Origin: JAGMXM01 sp964458325 | GTDB lineage: Bacteria > Verrucomicrobiota > Verrucomicrobiia > Limisphaerales > UBA1319 | Assembly (NCBI GenBank): GCA_964458325.1 | Contig: CAYWIM010000052.1 | Coordinates: 1 to 32,781, forward strand | Length of the DNA: 32,781 bases | Reading direction: 5' to 3' | Part shown: positions 20,145 to 27,258 of the stretch, piece by piece | Position numbering within the stretch: the stretch's first letter is position 1 | Layout of the letters: every line of letters begins with the position of its first letter | Notes under the pieces: generated by a model | What the model was told of the DNA's origin: nothing | Seen by the model: the letters and a program-made list of their open reading frames with translations, nothing else | The model's database searches: none | Made by a program: the position numbers and the translations under genes

Positions 20145-20567
20145 GGTTGTCCTTTGCTGGATCCCTGGTACCTTGTTTGTCCGAATAGGGTCAAGCCAAT
20201 TGCAGCAAGGTTTCGGTCTGCATCGGTTCCAGCAGGGGATGGTTTATCATGAAGTGTCTCATCATCAACACCATGCATGTTACTATCCGCTGAGGTTTCA
20301 TGGGGCAGTCCGGCGAGAGAATCGGCATCGGCGGCCGGGGAATGATCAGGAAGGCATAGAATCATAATCCATTCATTAAGAGTGATTTATGCTGCTGTTT
20401 TCATGGTGCAGATCCATCGATTTCGTCCCGAAGACAGGGTCGAAAAAAGTTGTTTTATCCTCTTGACTTGGAACTGGAGAGGCCTTAATTGTTTGCGCAG
20501 AAATCTGATTTTGGCTTTGTGGATTGGAGAGAGGACTGAGAGGCGTGCGAATTTGAAAGTTGATAAT
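20145..20567. other. 423-base AT-richer intergenic leader
   Basis: Lies between the DUF1080 gene (minus) and the second PEP-CTERM gene (plus). Two short open frames cross it: a His-rich one of about 42 codons from 20240 (plus) and one of 74 codons ending at 20141 (minus). Neither has ribosome-site support, so I do not call them genes. TTGACT at about 20463 is a possible -35 box for the PEP-CTERM gene, but no good -10 box follows. Confidence 0.45.
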
Positions 20568-21278
20568 ATGAAGAAACTAGCCTTTTTCTCGGCCCGGGGG
20601 TTGGCTCTGTGCCTTATGGCGTTGGCCGTGAATATCCCCGCCCAAGTAACCGTTTACGACAACCTGGCGCCGACCAGCTATACGGGCCAGTATTTGTTCC
20701 TGTCGGGTGAATTTGGCGATGAGGTGAACCTGGATACGGATACGTACCAGTTGACGCAGATCAAGGTCCGTGATTTCACGTTCCAGTATTTCCTGGAATT
20801 GGGTACCGGAGGCAGTGCGGGCAACGAGCAGATCACGATCCGGTTATACGCGAACGATGGCCCGCTGTTTCCGGACGCCCCAATCGGAGCTCAGATCTTC
20901 ACGCCCGGCACGCTGTTGAAATCCTCCTCGTTCTTCCCGGGCAGCGACTCGGGCATCTTCCAGGTCGACGTCCTGGATTTCCGGAATTTGGTTGTGCCGG
21001 ATTCTTTCACGTGGACCGTCGAGTTCGCGGGGATCGATTTCGAGGAACAGGCAGGATTGTTGTTCTACGATCCTCCGGTTGTGGGTTCAAGCTATCAGGA
21101 TTTCTGGGTGAAGGTCGGCCAGAACTGGGAGCTGCAGAACTACACGGGCGGGCAAAACAACTTTGGCGCCTTGATTACCGCGGTGCCTGAACCGGCTACC
21201 ATCCAGCTGGCTCTCCTGGGTGGGATGGCGTGGTTAGGGCTTGCGTATTCTCGGCGCAACCGCGGCATTCGTGGTTGA
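20568..21278 (+). CDS. PEP-CTERM sorting-domain protein
   Basis: A 236-residue exported protein. The signal peptide is at 1-24 (MKKLAFFSARGLALCLMALA, ending IPAQ). The mature beta-rich domain begins with VTVYDNL and contains acidic and aromatic strands with few cysteines. The C-terminal signal is VPEPATIQLALLGGMAWLG followed by YSRRNRGIRG, a clear PEP-CTERM motif, helix and basic tail. The product should be processed by an exosortase outside this window and displayed at the surface or shed into the matrix. An open frame extends upstream to 20382, but the ATG at 20568 gives the proper signal peptide. A strong terminator follows, so it is probably a single-gene unit. Confidence 0.88.
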   Translation: MKKLAFFSARGLALCLMALAVNIPAQVTVYDNLAPTSYTGQYLFLSGEFGDEVNLDTDTYQLTQIKVRDFTFQYFLELGTGGSAGNEQITIRLYANDGPLFPDAPIGAQIFTPGTLLKSSSFFPGSDSGIFQVDVLDFRNLVVPDSFTWTVEFAGIDFEEQAGLLFYDPPVVGSSYQDFWVKVGQNWELQNYTGGQNNFGALITAVPEPATIQLALLGGMAWLGLAYSRRNRGIRG

Positions 21279-21301
21279 AAAACACCGCTTCTCAAAATTT
21301 T

Positions 21302-21336
21302 AAGAGTGCGACGTTCGAGTCGCACTCTTTTTTTTT
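21302..21336 (+). terminator. intrinsic terminator after the PEP-CTERM gene
   Basis: A perfect 11-bp inverted repeat (21302-21312 with 21319-21329) with a 6-nt loop runs directly into nine T residues (21328-21336). It lies 24 bases after the stop codon. This is the clearest terminator in the window. Confidence 0.93.
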
Positions 21337-21363
21337 GACCTGAACCCCATCGATCTCGATTAA
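21335..21363 (+). promoter_or_regulatory. possible infC promoter overlapping the terminator T tract
   Basis: TTGACC (21335-21340, five of six consensus bases) begins in the last bases of the terminator T run. GATTAA (21358-21363, three of six) follows after 17 bp. The implied transcript start is at or next to the infC GTG at 21370, which would make the mRNA nearly leaderless. Confidence 0.35.
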
Positions 21364-21369
21364 CGACGC

Positions 21370-22116
21370 GTGAAACCATTTGGCTCATCTTATCGTCGCA
21401 GCGCGGCTCCAACCGTGCGAGTCAACGGCCGCATTCGCGCCCGCGAGGTGCGAGTGATTGGGCCCGAGGGCAACCAGATGGGAGTGTTGTCCACTCAGGA
21501 GGCAATGGCCCTGGCCCGCAGCCACGGAGTGGATCTGGTCGAGGTTGCATCGAGCGCTACGCCGCCGGTATGCCGGCTGGTGGACTTCGGCAAATACCGC
21601 TACGAGCAGTCCAAAAAGGTCAAGGAATCCAACAAGCACCATCATGCCAACAAGGTCAAGGAGGTCCAGCTCAGCCCCCGGATCGATGCGCATGATTTCG
21701 GGGTCAAGCTCAGCCATGCGATCGATTTCCTCTGCGAGGAGATGAAGGTCAAGATCACGCTCAAATTCCGCGGGCGTGAGATGGCGCATCAGGAGTTCGG
21801 CTTTCAGACGGTGCAGCGGTTCCTGAAGGAGCTGACGCCTTTTGGGCATCCGGACTTCGCGCCGAAGCTGATCGGGCGCGGGCTCAACGTGATGGTGAGC
21901 CCGCTGCCGCGCGCCAAGCGCGCGAAGAATCCGCGCCAGGTCGAGGAAGGCGGTCCTGGGGCGGCTCCGGCCCCGGATCGCGCCGACTCTTCACAGCCAT
22001 CCCCCGATTCATCCAACACCTCCGACGCGGCTGCAACACCTCCGTCCGAGGAAGATGCCAGCACCGAGTTCAGCCACACTCCGTTTGCGAACCTGGATCT
22101 CGCATCCGGGGGATAG
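21370..22116 (+). CDS. infC: translation initiation factor IF-3
   Basis: A 248-residue protein that binds the 30S subunit, keeps ribosomal subunits apart and checks the initiator tRNA and start codon. The N-domain (about 15-85) has VNGRIRAREVRVIGPEG (18-34), GVDLVEVA and PPVCRLVDFGKYRYE (65-79). The C-domain (about 93-180) has VKEVQLSPRID, KITLKFRGREMAH (128-140) and the closing GLNVMVSPLP. Residues 188-248 are an extra acidic Pro/Ser/Ala-rich tail absent from E. coli IF-3. The start is a GTG at 21370, bounded by an in-frame stop at 21361, and no Shine-Dalgarno is visible. A rare start codon fits the known autoregulation of infC. The usual partners rpmI and rplT do not follow; the next gene is convergent. 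Confidence 0.95.
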   Translation: MKPFGSSYRRSAAPTVRVNGRIRAREVRVIGPEGNQMGVLSTQEAMALARSHGVDLVEVASSATPPVCRLVDFGKYRYEQSKKVKESNKHHHANKVKEVQLSPRIDAHDFGVKLSHAIDFLCEEMKVKITLKFRGREMAHQEFGFQTVQRFLKELTPFGHPDFAPKLIGRGLNVMVSPLPRAKRAKNPRQVEEGGPGAAPAPDRADSSQPSPDSSNTSDAAATPPSEEDASTEFSHTPFANLDLASGG

Positions 22117-22140
22117 GATGGGGCTGCCGTTGCGGGCGAG

Positions 22141-24468
22141 TCACTGGCTGGCGCCAAGGACGCGCACGATCTCCTGGATGTCGGGGCGTTCGGGGCTGAT
22201 CTCCAAGGCGCGCAAGGCGGCGGATCGAGCTTCGGCGGCACGGCCGATCCGGGCGAGGATTGTCGCGCGGGCATAGGGATAATCGGCCTGCCGAGGCTCG
22301 ATCGATTCGGCGCGTGCGATGGCTTCCAGCGCCGCCAGAGGTTCTCCGGCCTGAGATCGGGCCAAACCCAGATTGTAGTGGGCTCGAGCCAGGCTCGGAT
22401 CTGATTCGATGCTCTTCTCGAATGCAGCGATCGCGCGGGGGATCTGGGCGGTCTCCGCCAGCGCCAGCCCAAGGCTGAAATGCAGATACGCGTTCCGCGG
22501 CTCGAGCCGGCATGCGGTTTCGAGCTCCTGGACGGCATCGGCATGGCGTCCCATGTCGCTGAGCACGACCGCCAGAGAGTGCCGGACCGCGGCCGAAGTG
22601 GCGTCCCAGGCTGCCGCCCGTCGAAATCGCTCGAGCGCCGATTCGGATTGCCCGCGCCCGGCCAGGAACGCGCCGTATTGCATCTGGCCATTGGGCTGGT
22701 CGGCGTTGTTCTCGAGGTGCTCGACCAACTCGCGGGCGGCGGCGGCCTGGGGATCGAGCGTGGTTCGCAAAGCCCATGCGGCCTCGACCCGAACCATGCG
22801 GGCTGCGTCTCGGAGCAATCGTTGAAGCGTCGAGGCGATTCGCGAATCTCCCAGGCCCAGCGCGGGCTCGAGGGCGCGCGCCGCGTTTCCGCGGACCAGG
22901 GGAGTGGGGTCGCGCGCCGCCTGGAGCAGGACGGGATAGACATCGGATTCGACGGCCCACAGCCGGAGCAGGGCGAGGGCGATCGCGCGCCACATGGGGA
23001 TGCGCTCCTCGCGGGCCATCCGGAGCAGATCGCCTTTGATGTTCGGGTCGCCCTGGCGTGCCCGCGCGATCCATCGGGCTCGAGCCTGTGTGTGCCGGTC
23101 CATCCGCTGGCCGTACCACAAGTCGACGTTTTCGATCGACCAAGCGACAGTCTTATCCGTATGGCATCGGTTGCATGCGTTCGGGACGGCGAAATCGCGG
23201 GTTAGCATCGGATCAGGGATTGTGAATCCGTGGTCATGGCGGGGATGGCGGGCCATGTAGACGGTGATGGGCATATGGCAGTCCTGGCAAGTGCTGCCGC
23301 TCTTGTCGAGGGGGTGATGCCCGTGGGCCCACGGATCGATGGTGGCTTGATGACAGCGGAGGCAGAGCTCATTGCCTTGCGCCACCGTCTTGCCACGATG
23401 GACATCGTGGCAATCCTGACAGCGCACTCCCAGCGAATACATCCGGCTGCCCAGGAACGACACATACTCGAAATCCTCATCCCGCACCTGGCCGTCCGGG
23501 TAATAGGTGTCGATCTCGGAGGGGATGACGGGGAAATAATGGTCGTAGTAATTGTCGCCCGGAAGGAAATTCCAGGTGAAATCGGTTCGGCGCGAATGGC
23601 AGGCCCCGCAGACCGAAAGCACCTGTTCCTTGCTGAAGCGCAGGGATTGGCTTTCGGCTCGTTTTTCGGCGGGGGTGGCGTTGGTGTGTGCCTGCTGCCA
23701 CTCGGTGTGCGCCCGGCCTGGACCGTGGCAAGCCTCGCATCCCACCCCCATTTCCGCCCGCGCCGTCAGGTAGCTGTCTGTGGCGGGCTCGTAATTCTTC
23801 CGCAGCCGCGTGTTATGGCAGATGGCGCACATGTTGTTCCAGTTCATGCCCCGGCCGGTCCAGTGCCCCCATTCTCCGGGCTGGCGGTCCTCCTCGGCGT
23901 AGACGTTGAACCAGTCTTTGCGGTTCGGATCGAAGGCGATCTCGGTCATCTGGAACCGTCCCCCGGGGGCCTCGACCAGGAACTGGCGCAAAGGATCGAC
24001 CCCGAGCACCCGCCGCGCCTGATAAGGTCCAGCATCCCCTCCCCAGCCGGGCGTGAGCAGCTCATACCGCTCTCCCCGAGCCCGGACCGTCGAGGTCTGA
24101 GTCCCGTGAGTGAATGTCCGAGGTGGATCGAATGCCTCGCGATCCAAGGCGGCGTCCAGATCCCTTTCGGCCAGCGCATGATGAGAACTCCGCCAAGCAT
24201 CGTACGCCTCGAGATGGCATTCCCGGCAGCTGGCCGATCCCGAGTAATTGGTGAACACCGCCGTGTCACGGGCTTGATACGCCTTCACCACCTCGGGCGG
24301 AGGCGCCGGGTGGCTGCCCGCCAGCCGCCGGCCAGCGGCTTCCCTCCAAAGAAACCCGACTCCCGCCAACAGCAGCGCCACCAAGCCGGCGGCAACGATT
24401 ACAGCCGCCCGGCGGCGTCCTCCCTGCGAAGGCGCTCGAGACCGAGGATGAGGTGAAGCCCGGCTCAT
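22141..24468 (-). CDS. octaheme c-type cytochrome fused to HEAT-like and TPR repeats
   Basis: A 775-residue protein with a cytoplasmic Arg-rich start and one N-terminal hydrophobic helix (about 21-41), so it is exported and probably membrane-anchored. It has eight CXXCH heme sites: 81-85, 214-218, 244-248, 287-291, 350-354, 369-373, 394-398 and 432-436. Many extra His residues could be distal ligands. Helical repeats with HEAT character follow (about 465-565). Several tetratricopeptide repeats come next (about 590-770, e.g. AHYNLGLARSQAGEPLAAL). No CXXCK site like that of nitrite reductase is present. An electron-transfer or redox role in the periplasm, with repeats for partner binding, is inferred, and no substrate is indicated. 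It starts 18 bases after the IMPase-family gene ends, so the two may be co-transcribed. Confidence 0.88.
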   Translation of the reverse strand: MSRASPHPRSRAPSQGGRRRAAVIVAAGLVALLLAGVGFLWREAAGRRLAGSHPAPPPEVVKAYQARDTAVFTNYSGSASCRECHLEAYDAWRSSHHALAERDLDAALDREAFDPPRTFTHGTQTSTVRARGERYELLTPGWGGDAGPYQARRVLGVDPLRQFLVEAPGGRFQMTEIAFDPNRKDWFNVYAEEDRQPGEWGHWTGRGMNWNNMCAICHNTRLRKNYEPATDSYLTARAEMGVGCEACHGPGRAHTEWQQAHTNATPAEKRAESQSLRFSKEQVLSVCGACHSRRTDFTWNFLPGDNYYDHYFPVIPSEIDTYYPDGQVRDEDFEYVSFLGSRMYSLGVRCQDCHDVHRGKTVAQGNELCLRCHQATIDPWAHGHHPLDKSGSTCQDCHMPITVYMARHPRHDHGFTIPDPMLTRDFAVPNACNRCHTDKTVAWSIENVDLWYGQRMDRHTQARARWIARARQGDPNIKGDLLRMAREERIPMWRAIALALLRLWAVESDVYPVLLQAARDPTPLVRGNAARALEPALGLGDSRIASTLQRLLRDAARMVRVEAAWALRTTLDPQAAAARELVEHLENNADQPNGQMQYGAFLAGRGQSESALERFRRAAAWDATSAAVRHSLAVVLSDMGRHADAVQELETACRLEPRNAYLHFSLGLALAETAQIPRAIAAFEKSIESDPSLARAHYNLGLARSQAGEPLAALEAIARAESIEPRQADYPYARATILARIGRAAEARSAALRALEISPERPDIQEIVRVLGASQ

Positions 24469-24486
24469 GTGGACCGGCGGCGTTCG

Positions 24487-25308
24487 CTAACGGAGCGGCT
24501 CCGGTGGGAAGACCCGCGCGAGGGGGCGCCGAAGGTGTCCGTTGGTGGCCCAGATCCGGTAGCTGCGGGCGCTGTCCAATGGCTGGCAGAGAAACTCGCC
24601 CCCGGCGCATTCGAGGATCAGGCCGCCGGCAGCGATATCCCAGAGTCGCAGCCCCGTCTCGAGGTAGGCGTCGATCCGGCCCGCCGCCACGTAAACCAGA
24701 TCCAGCGCGGCCGAACCCATGATCCGAATCTTGCGGACTCGAGGGGATAGCAGCCGGAGCCGCTCGATCATGGCATCGAGACTGGCTTGGTCCCTCGCCG
24801 ATCCCAGGGCGACGATCGTCTGGCGCAACTGCCTTCGGGCGCTGACCCGGATGGGTCGGCCGTTGAGGCGGGCGGCTTGGCCGCGCACGGCGGTCCACAG
24901 CTCGTTCCGAAACGGATCGTACACCACGCCAGCCTTGGTCGACCATGGATCGCCGGGGCAAAACGATGGCTCGCCCCGTTCCTGCAGGGCAATCGAGACG
25001 CAGGCATGGGGCAGCCCATACGCGTAATTGACCGTCCCATCGATGGGATCGACCACCCAGCGGAAGCGATCCGATTCGGGATCGCCCGAGACATCTTCTT
25101 CGCCGAGCAGGCTGGCGCCAGGCAGCGCGGGTTCAAGGATCCGCTCGATCCGCCGCTGGCATCGGACATCGAGCTCGAGTTTGATATCGTGGGCTGCCGT
25201 GGCATGAACCTTCTTCGGCGAAAGGAGATTCCGGCGCATCAGATCTCCCGCCTGGCGCGCGGCATCTGTCGCCGCCGCCAGACACCGCGAATAACCGGTG
25301 GACTTCAT
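24487..25308 (-). CDS. inositol monophosphatase family protein
   Basis: 273 residues from the ATG at 25308. It has the Mg2+-dependent phosphatase motifs of the IMPase/FBPase-like family: GEED (69-72), WVVDPIDGTVNYAYGLP (84-100) and LWDIAAGGLI (222-231). These supply Glu70, Asp87, Asp90 and Asp224 as metal ligands. The family includes inositol-1-phosphatase, SuhB, histidinol-phosphatase (HisN) and CysQ-type enzymes, and the exact substrate cannot be read here. A short extra loop (about 111-124, with a Cys-Pro-Gly) sits before the GVVYDP strand. The open frame runs on to 25371, but the first 21 residues would overlap the promoter side of the divergent gene and do not resemble the family. Confidence 0.9.
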   Translation of the reverse strand: MKSTGYSRCLAAATDAARQAGDLMRRNLLSPKKVHATAAHDIKLELDVRCQRRIERILEPALPGASLLGEEDVSGDPESDRFRWVVDPIDGTVNYAYGLPHACVSIALQERGEPSFCPGDPWSTKAGVVYDPFRNELWTAVRGQAARLNGRPIRVSARRQLRQTIVALGSARDQASLDAMIERLRLLSPRVRKIRIMGSAALDLVYVAAGRIDAYLETGLRLWDIAAGGLILECAGGEFLCQPLDSARSYRIWATNGHLRRPLARVFPPEPLR

Positions 25309-25360
25309 CGTGGGTTTTACCGCACCATAACCGGCGACCGGGAAGCAAGCAGAATTGGGC

Positions 25361-25807
25361 ATGACAGGCATCGTTTACGCAGCGGTCACGCTGGGGGTGT
25401 CGCTGGCGGCATGGGTGTTTGGACGCCATCTCGGGCGTGGTGCGGGCCGCGCGTGGTTATGGGTTTATGCCGCCGGGCTTCTCCTGGCGATGGCCATCGG
25501 CTTGGGACGGCGCTTCCCATGGCTCGAATTCCACCCGCCATTCCAATGGCTGATGGCCGGGCGGACCGAGTACGCGCTCATCGGGCCAATCACCGGCCTG
25601 ATCCTGGGCGCGACGGCGCCCCGCCTGCCACGACTGCGCGATCGGCGAGGGGTTTTGGCGCTTGCGGCGGCGGTGATTCTGGATCGGCTCGCCAATGGCC
25701 GCGGACTATCGGGGGTGACCGCGGCCGGTGCACGCGCCCCGAATCCTCTCGAGGAAAACGCCGGCTATGCGGAGACAGGCTCGGGATGGACCCACGGGGC
25801 GCGGTAG
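25361..25807 (+). pseudogene. membrane protein fragment, possibly a C39-like protease lacking its catalytic domain
   Basis: 148 codons from the ATG at 25361. Three hydrophobic segments are visible: VYAAVTLGVSLAAWVFG, AWLWVYAAGLLLAMAIGL and YALIGPITGLILGAT. The part around RRFPWLEFHPPFQWLMAGR and PRLPRLRDRR resembles, from memory, the membrane-spanning start of a PVC-group protein that continues into a C39-type cysteine protease domain. Here nothing like that domain follows. After about residue 110 the sequence becomes Gly/Ala-rich and unstructured, and the last 43 bases overlap the 3' end of the convergent oxidoreductase gene. Loss of the 3' part by deletion is my reading. A genuine small membrane protein is the alternative. 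Confidence 0.45.
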
Positions 25808-27126
25808 GGGCGCCGCAGGCGCCGGTTGGCCTCTTCATCCCCCACCACGCGTCCCGCCTGAGCGTCCCACACAAGCGTACGCCCCAAATCCATCGACAGG
25901 TTGGCCAGGATGCAGCTGGCAGTCGAGATATGGCCTTGCTCGATGTCGGCCACGGGCCGGCTGCGGCGCTCCATCGCTTGAAGCAGATCGAGCATGTGCC
26001 GCCGGATGGCGGGGGCGACGTGCCGCTCGAGGTCTTTCTCGGTCTTGTCGACAGGATATTCCTCGAGCTCGTAAGTGACATCTTTGTGGATCGTCTCGCC
26101 CTGGCCTTGGGGGATGAAATCGTAGCTCATGACGCTGGTCTTCAGGGTCCCCTTGTCGCCGTAGAACGTCATGCCCCACGGGTATTTGGGATCGGGCGAG
26201 CTGCCCCAGGTCCGATGCTGCCACACCACGGTCAGGTCCCCAAAATCGAACGTGGCGGTCTGGGTGTCCGAAATGTTCGATTTGCTCGATTTGTCCATGA
26301 AAATGCCGCCGGAAGAGGACACGCTCCGCGGCCAGCCCAGGTCCATCATCCAGCGGACCGCATCGAGCATGTGGATGCACATGTCGCCGATGATGCCGTT
26401 GCCGTACTCCATGAACGCCCGCCATCGGCGGGGGTGGGTCAGCGGATTGTACGGGCGCATCGGCGCCGGGCCGGTCCACATCTCCCAGTCCAGATGCTCG
26501 GGCGGGGTCGCGTCCGGCGGATTCTCGCGGGCGCGCATGTGATAGTAGCAGTAGATCTCGACCAGGCCGATCTTGCCGAGCTTGCCGTCGCGGATGAAGC
26601 GGTCGCGGGCCTCGATGAAATGCGGGGTGCTGCGGCGCTGGGTGCCGACCTGGACGACGCGGCGGTGTTGGCGCGCGGCGGCGAGGATGGCCTGGCCTTC
26701 GACGACATCGACGCTGATCGGTTTTTGGAGATACAGGTCCGCCCCCGACTCGATGGCGGCGATGGCCGGCAAGGCATGCCAATGATCCGGAGTTGCGATC
26801 AGGACCATGTCCAGGTCTCGCTCCTCGAGCATCTTGCGGTAATCGGTGTATGTGCGGGGTTTCTTGCCGGATTTCTGGCGTTGGGCGGCAATGTCGGCCG
26901 CCTCGGCCAGCAGCTTCTTGTCGACATCGCAGAGCGAGACGATCTCGACTGGAGCGACCTGCACCAGGCGCCACAAGTCGCATTTGCCGTACCAGCCGGC
27001 GCCGATCAGGCCGACCCGCTTGGCCTGGGGATGCCAGAGATCGGCGGCGCGAGCGCCGATCGCAGACCATGCCAGGCCCGCGGCGCCCAACTGGAGGAAC
27101 CTGCGTCGGTCGATAGTGGTTTTCAT
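25765..27126 (-). CDS. Tat-exported Gfo/Idh/MocA family oxidoreductase
   Basis: A 453-residue protein with a Tat signal (IDRRRFLQLGAAG at 5-17) and AIGARA before the mature start. The nucleotide loop VGLIGAGWYGK is at 38-48, ATPDHWHALP at 111-120, and the active-site motif LQKPIS at 133-138 with Lys135. Gln134 replaces the more common Glu of EKP, a variant often seen in exported members. IIGDMCIHMLDAVRW (245-259) provides Asp248 and His252. It probably oxidises or reduces a sugar hydroxyl outside the cytoplasm with a bound NAD(P), and the substrate is unknown. The ATG at 27126 has GAGG just upstream and is preferred to the in-frame ATG at 27135. It is divergent from secA. Confidence 0.93.
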   Translation of the reverse strand: MKTTIDRRRFLQLGAAGLAWSAIGARAADLWHPQAKRVGLIGAGWYGKCDLWRLVQVAPVEIVSLCDVDKKLLAEAADIAAQRQKSGKKPRTYTDYRKMLEERDLDMVLIATPDHWHALPAIAAIESGADLYLQKPISVDVVEGQAILAAARQHRRVVQVGTQRRSTPHFIEARDRFIRDGKLGKIGLVEIYCYYHMRARENPPDATPPEHLDWEMWTGPAPMRPYNPLTHPRRWRAFMEYGNGIIGDMCIHMLDAVRWMMDLGWPRSVSSSGGIFMDKSSKSNISDTQTATFDFGDLTVVWQHRTWGSSPDPKYPWGMTFYGDKGTLKTSVMSYDFIPQGQGETIHKDVTYELEEYPVDKTEKDLERHVAPAIRRHMLDLLQAMERRSRPVADIEQGHISTASCILANLSMDLGRTLVWDAQAGRVVGDEEANRRLRRPYRAPWVHPEPVSA

Positions 27127-27205
27127 GGGCCTCATTTGTATCTGAAGCCGCCGCCGCAGGGCAAGGAGAAGCCGAACCGAAGCCCAAGCCGCAGCCGTTT
27201 ATGTT

Positions 27206-27234
27206 TTGACGCCCCGGCGCGATTCCCTTAGCGT
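27206..27234 (+). promoter_or_regulatory. possible secA promoter
   Basis: TTGACG (27206-27211, five of six consensus bases) and TAGCGT (27229-27234, three of six) are 17 bp apart, between the divergent oxidoreductase gene and secA. The implied transcript start is about 18 bases before the secA ATG at 27259. Confidence 0.35.
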
Positions 27235-27258
27235 TTCCTGACCGTTATTCGGTTGATC

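Noticed and set aside
20141..20365. A 74-codon minus-strand frame upstream of the DUF1080 gene
   Set aside because: No ribosome site and no known family. It overlaps the start of the DUF1080 gene, so it is most likely leader sequence.
24787..27231. An 814-codon plus-strand frame across the IMPase-family and second oxidoreductase genes
   Set aside because: It crosses two well-supported genes and an intergenic gap in antisense, with no family resemblance.
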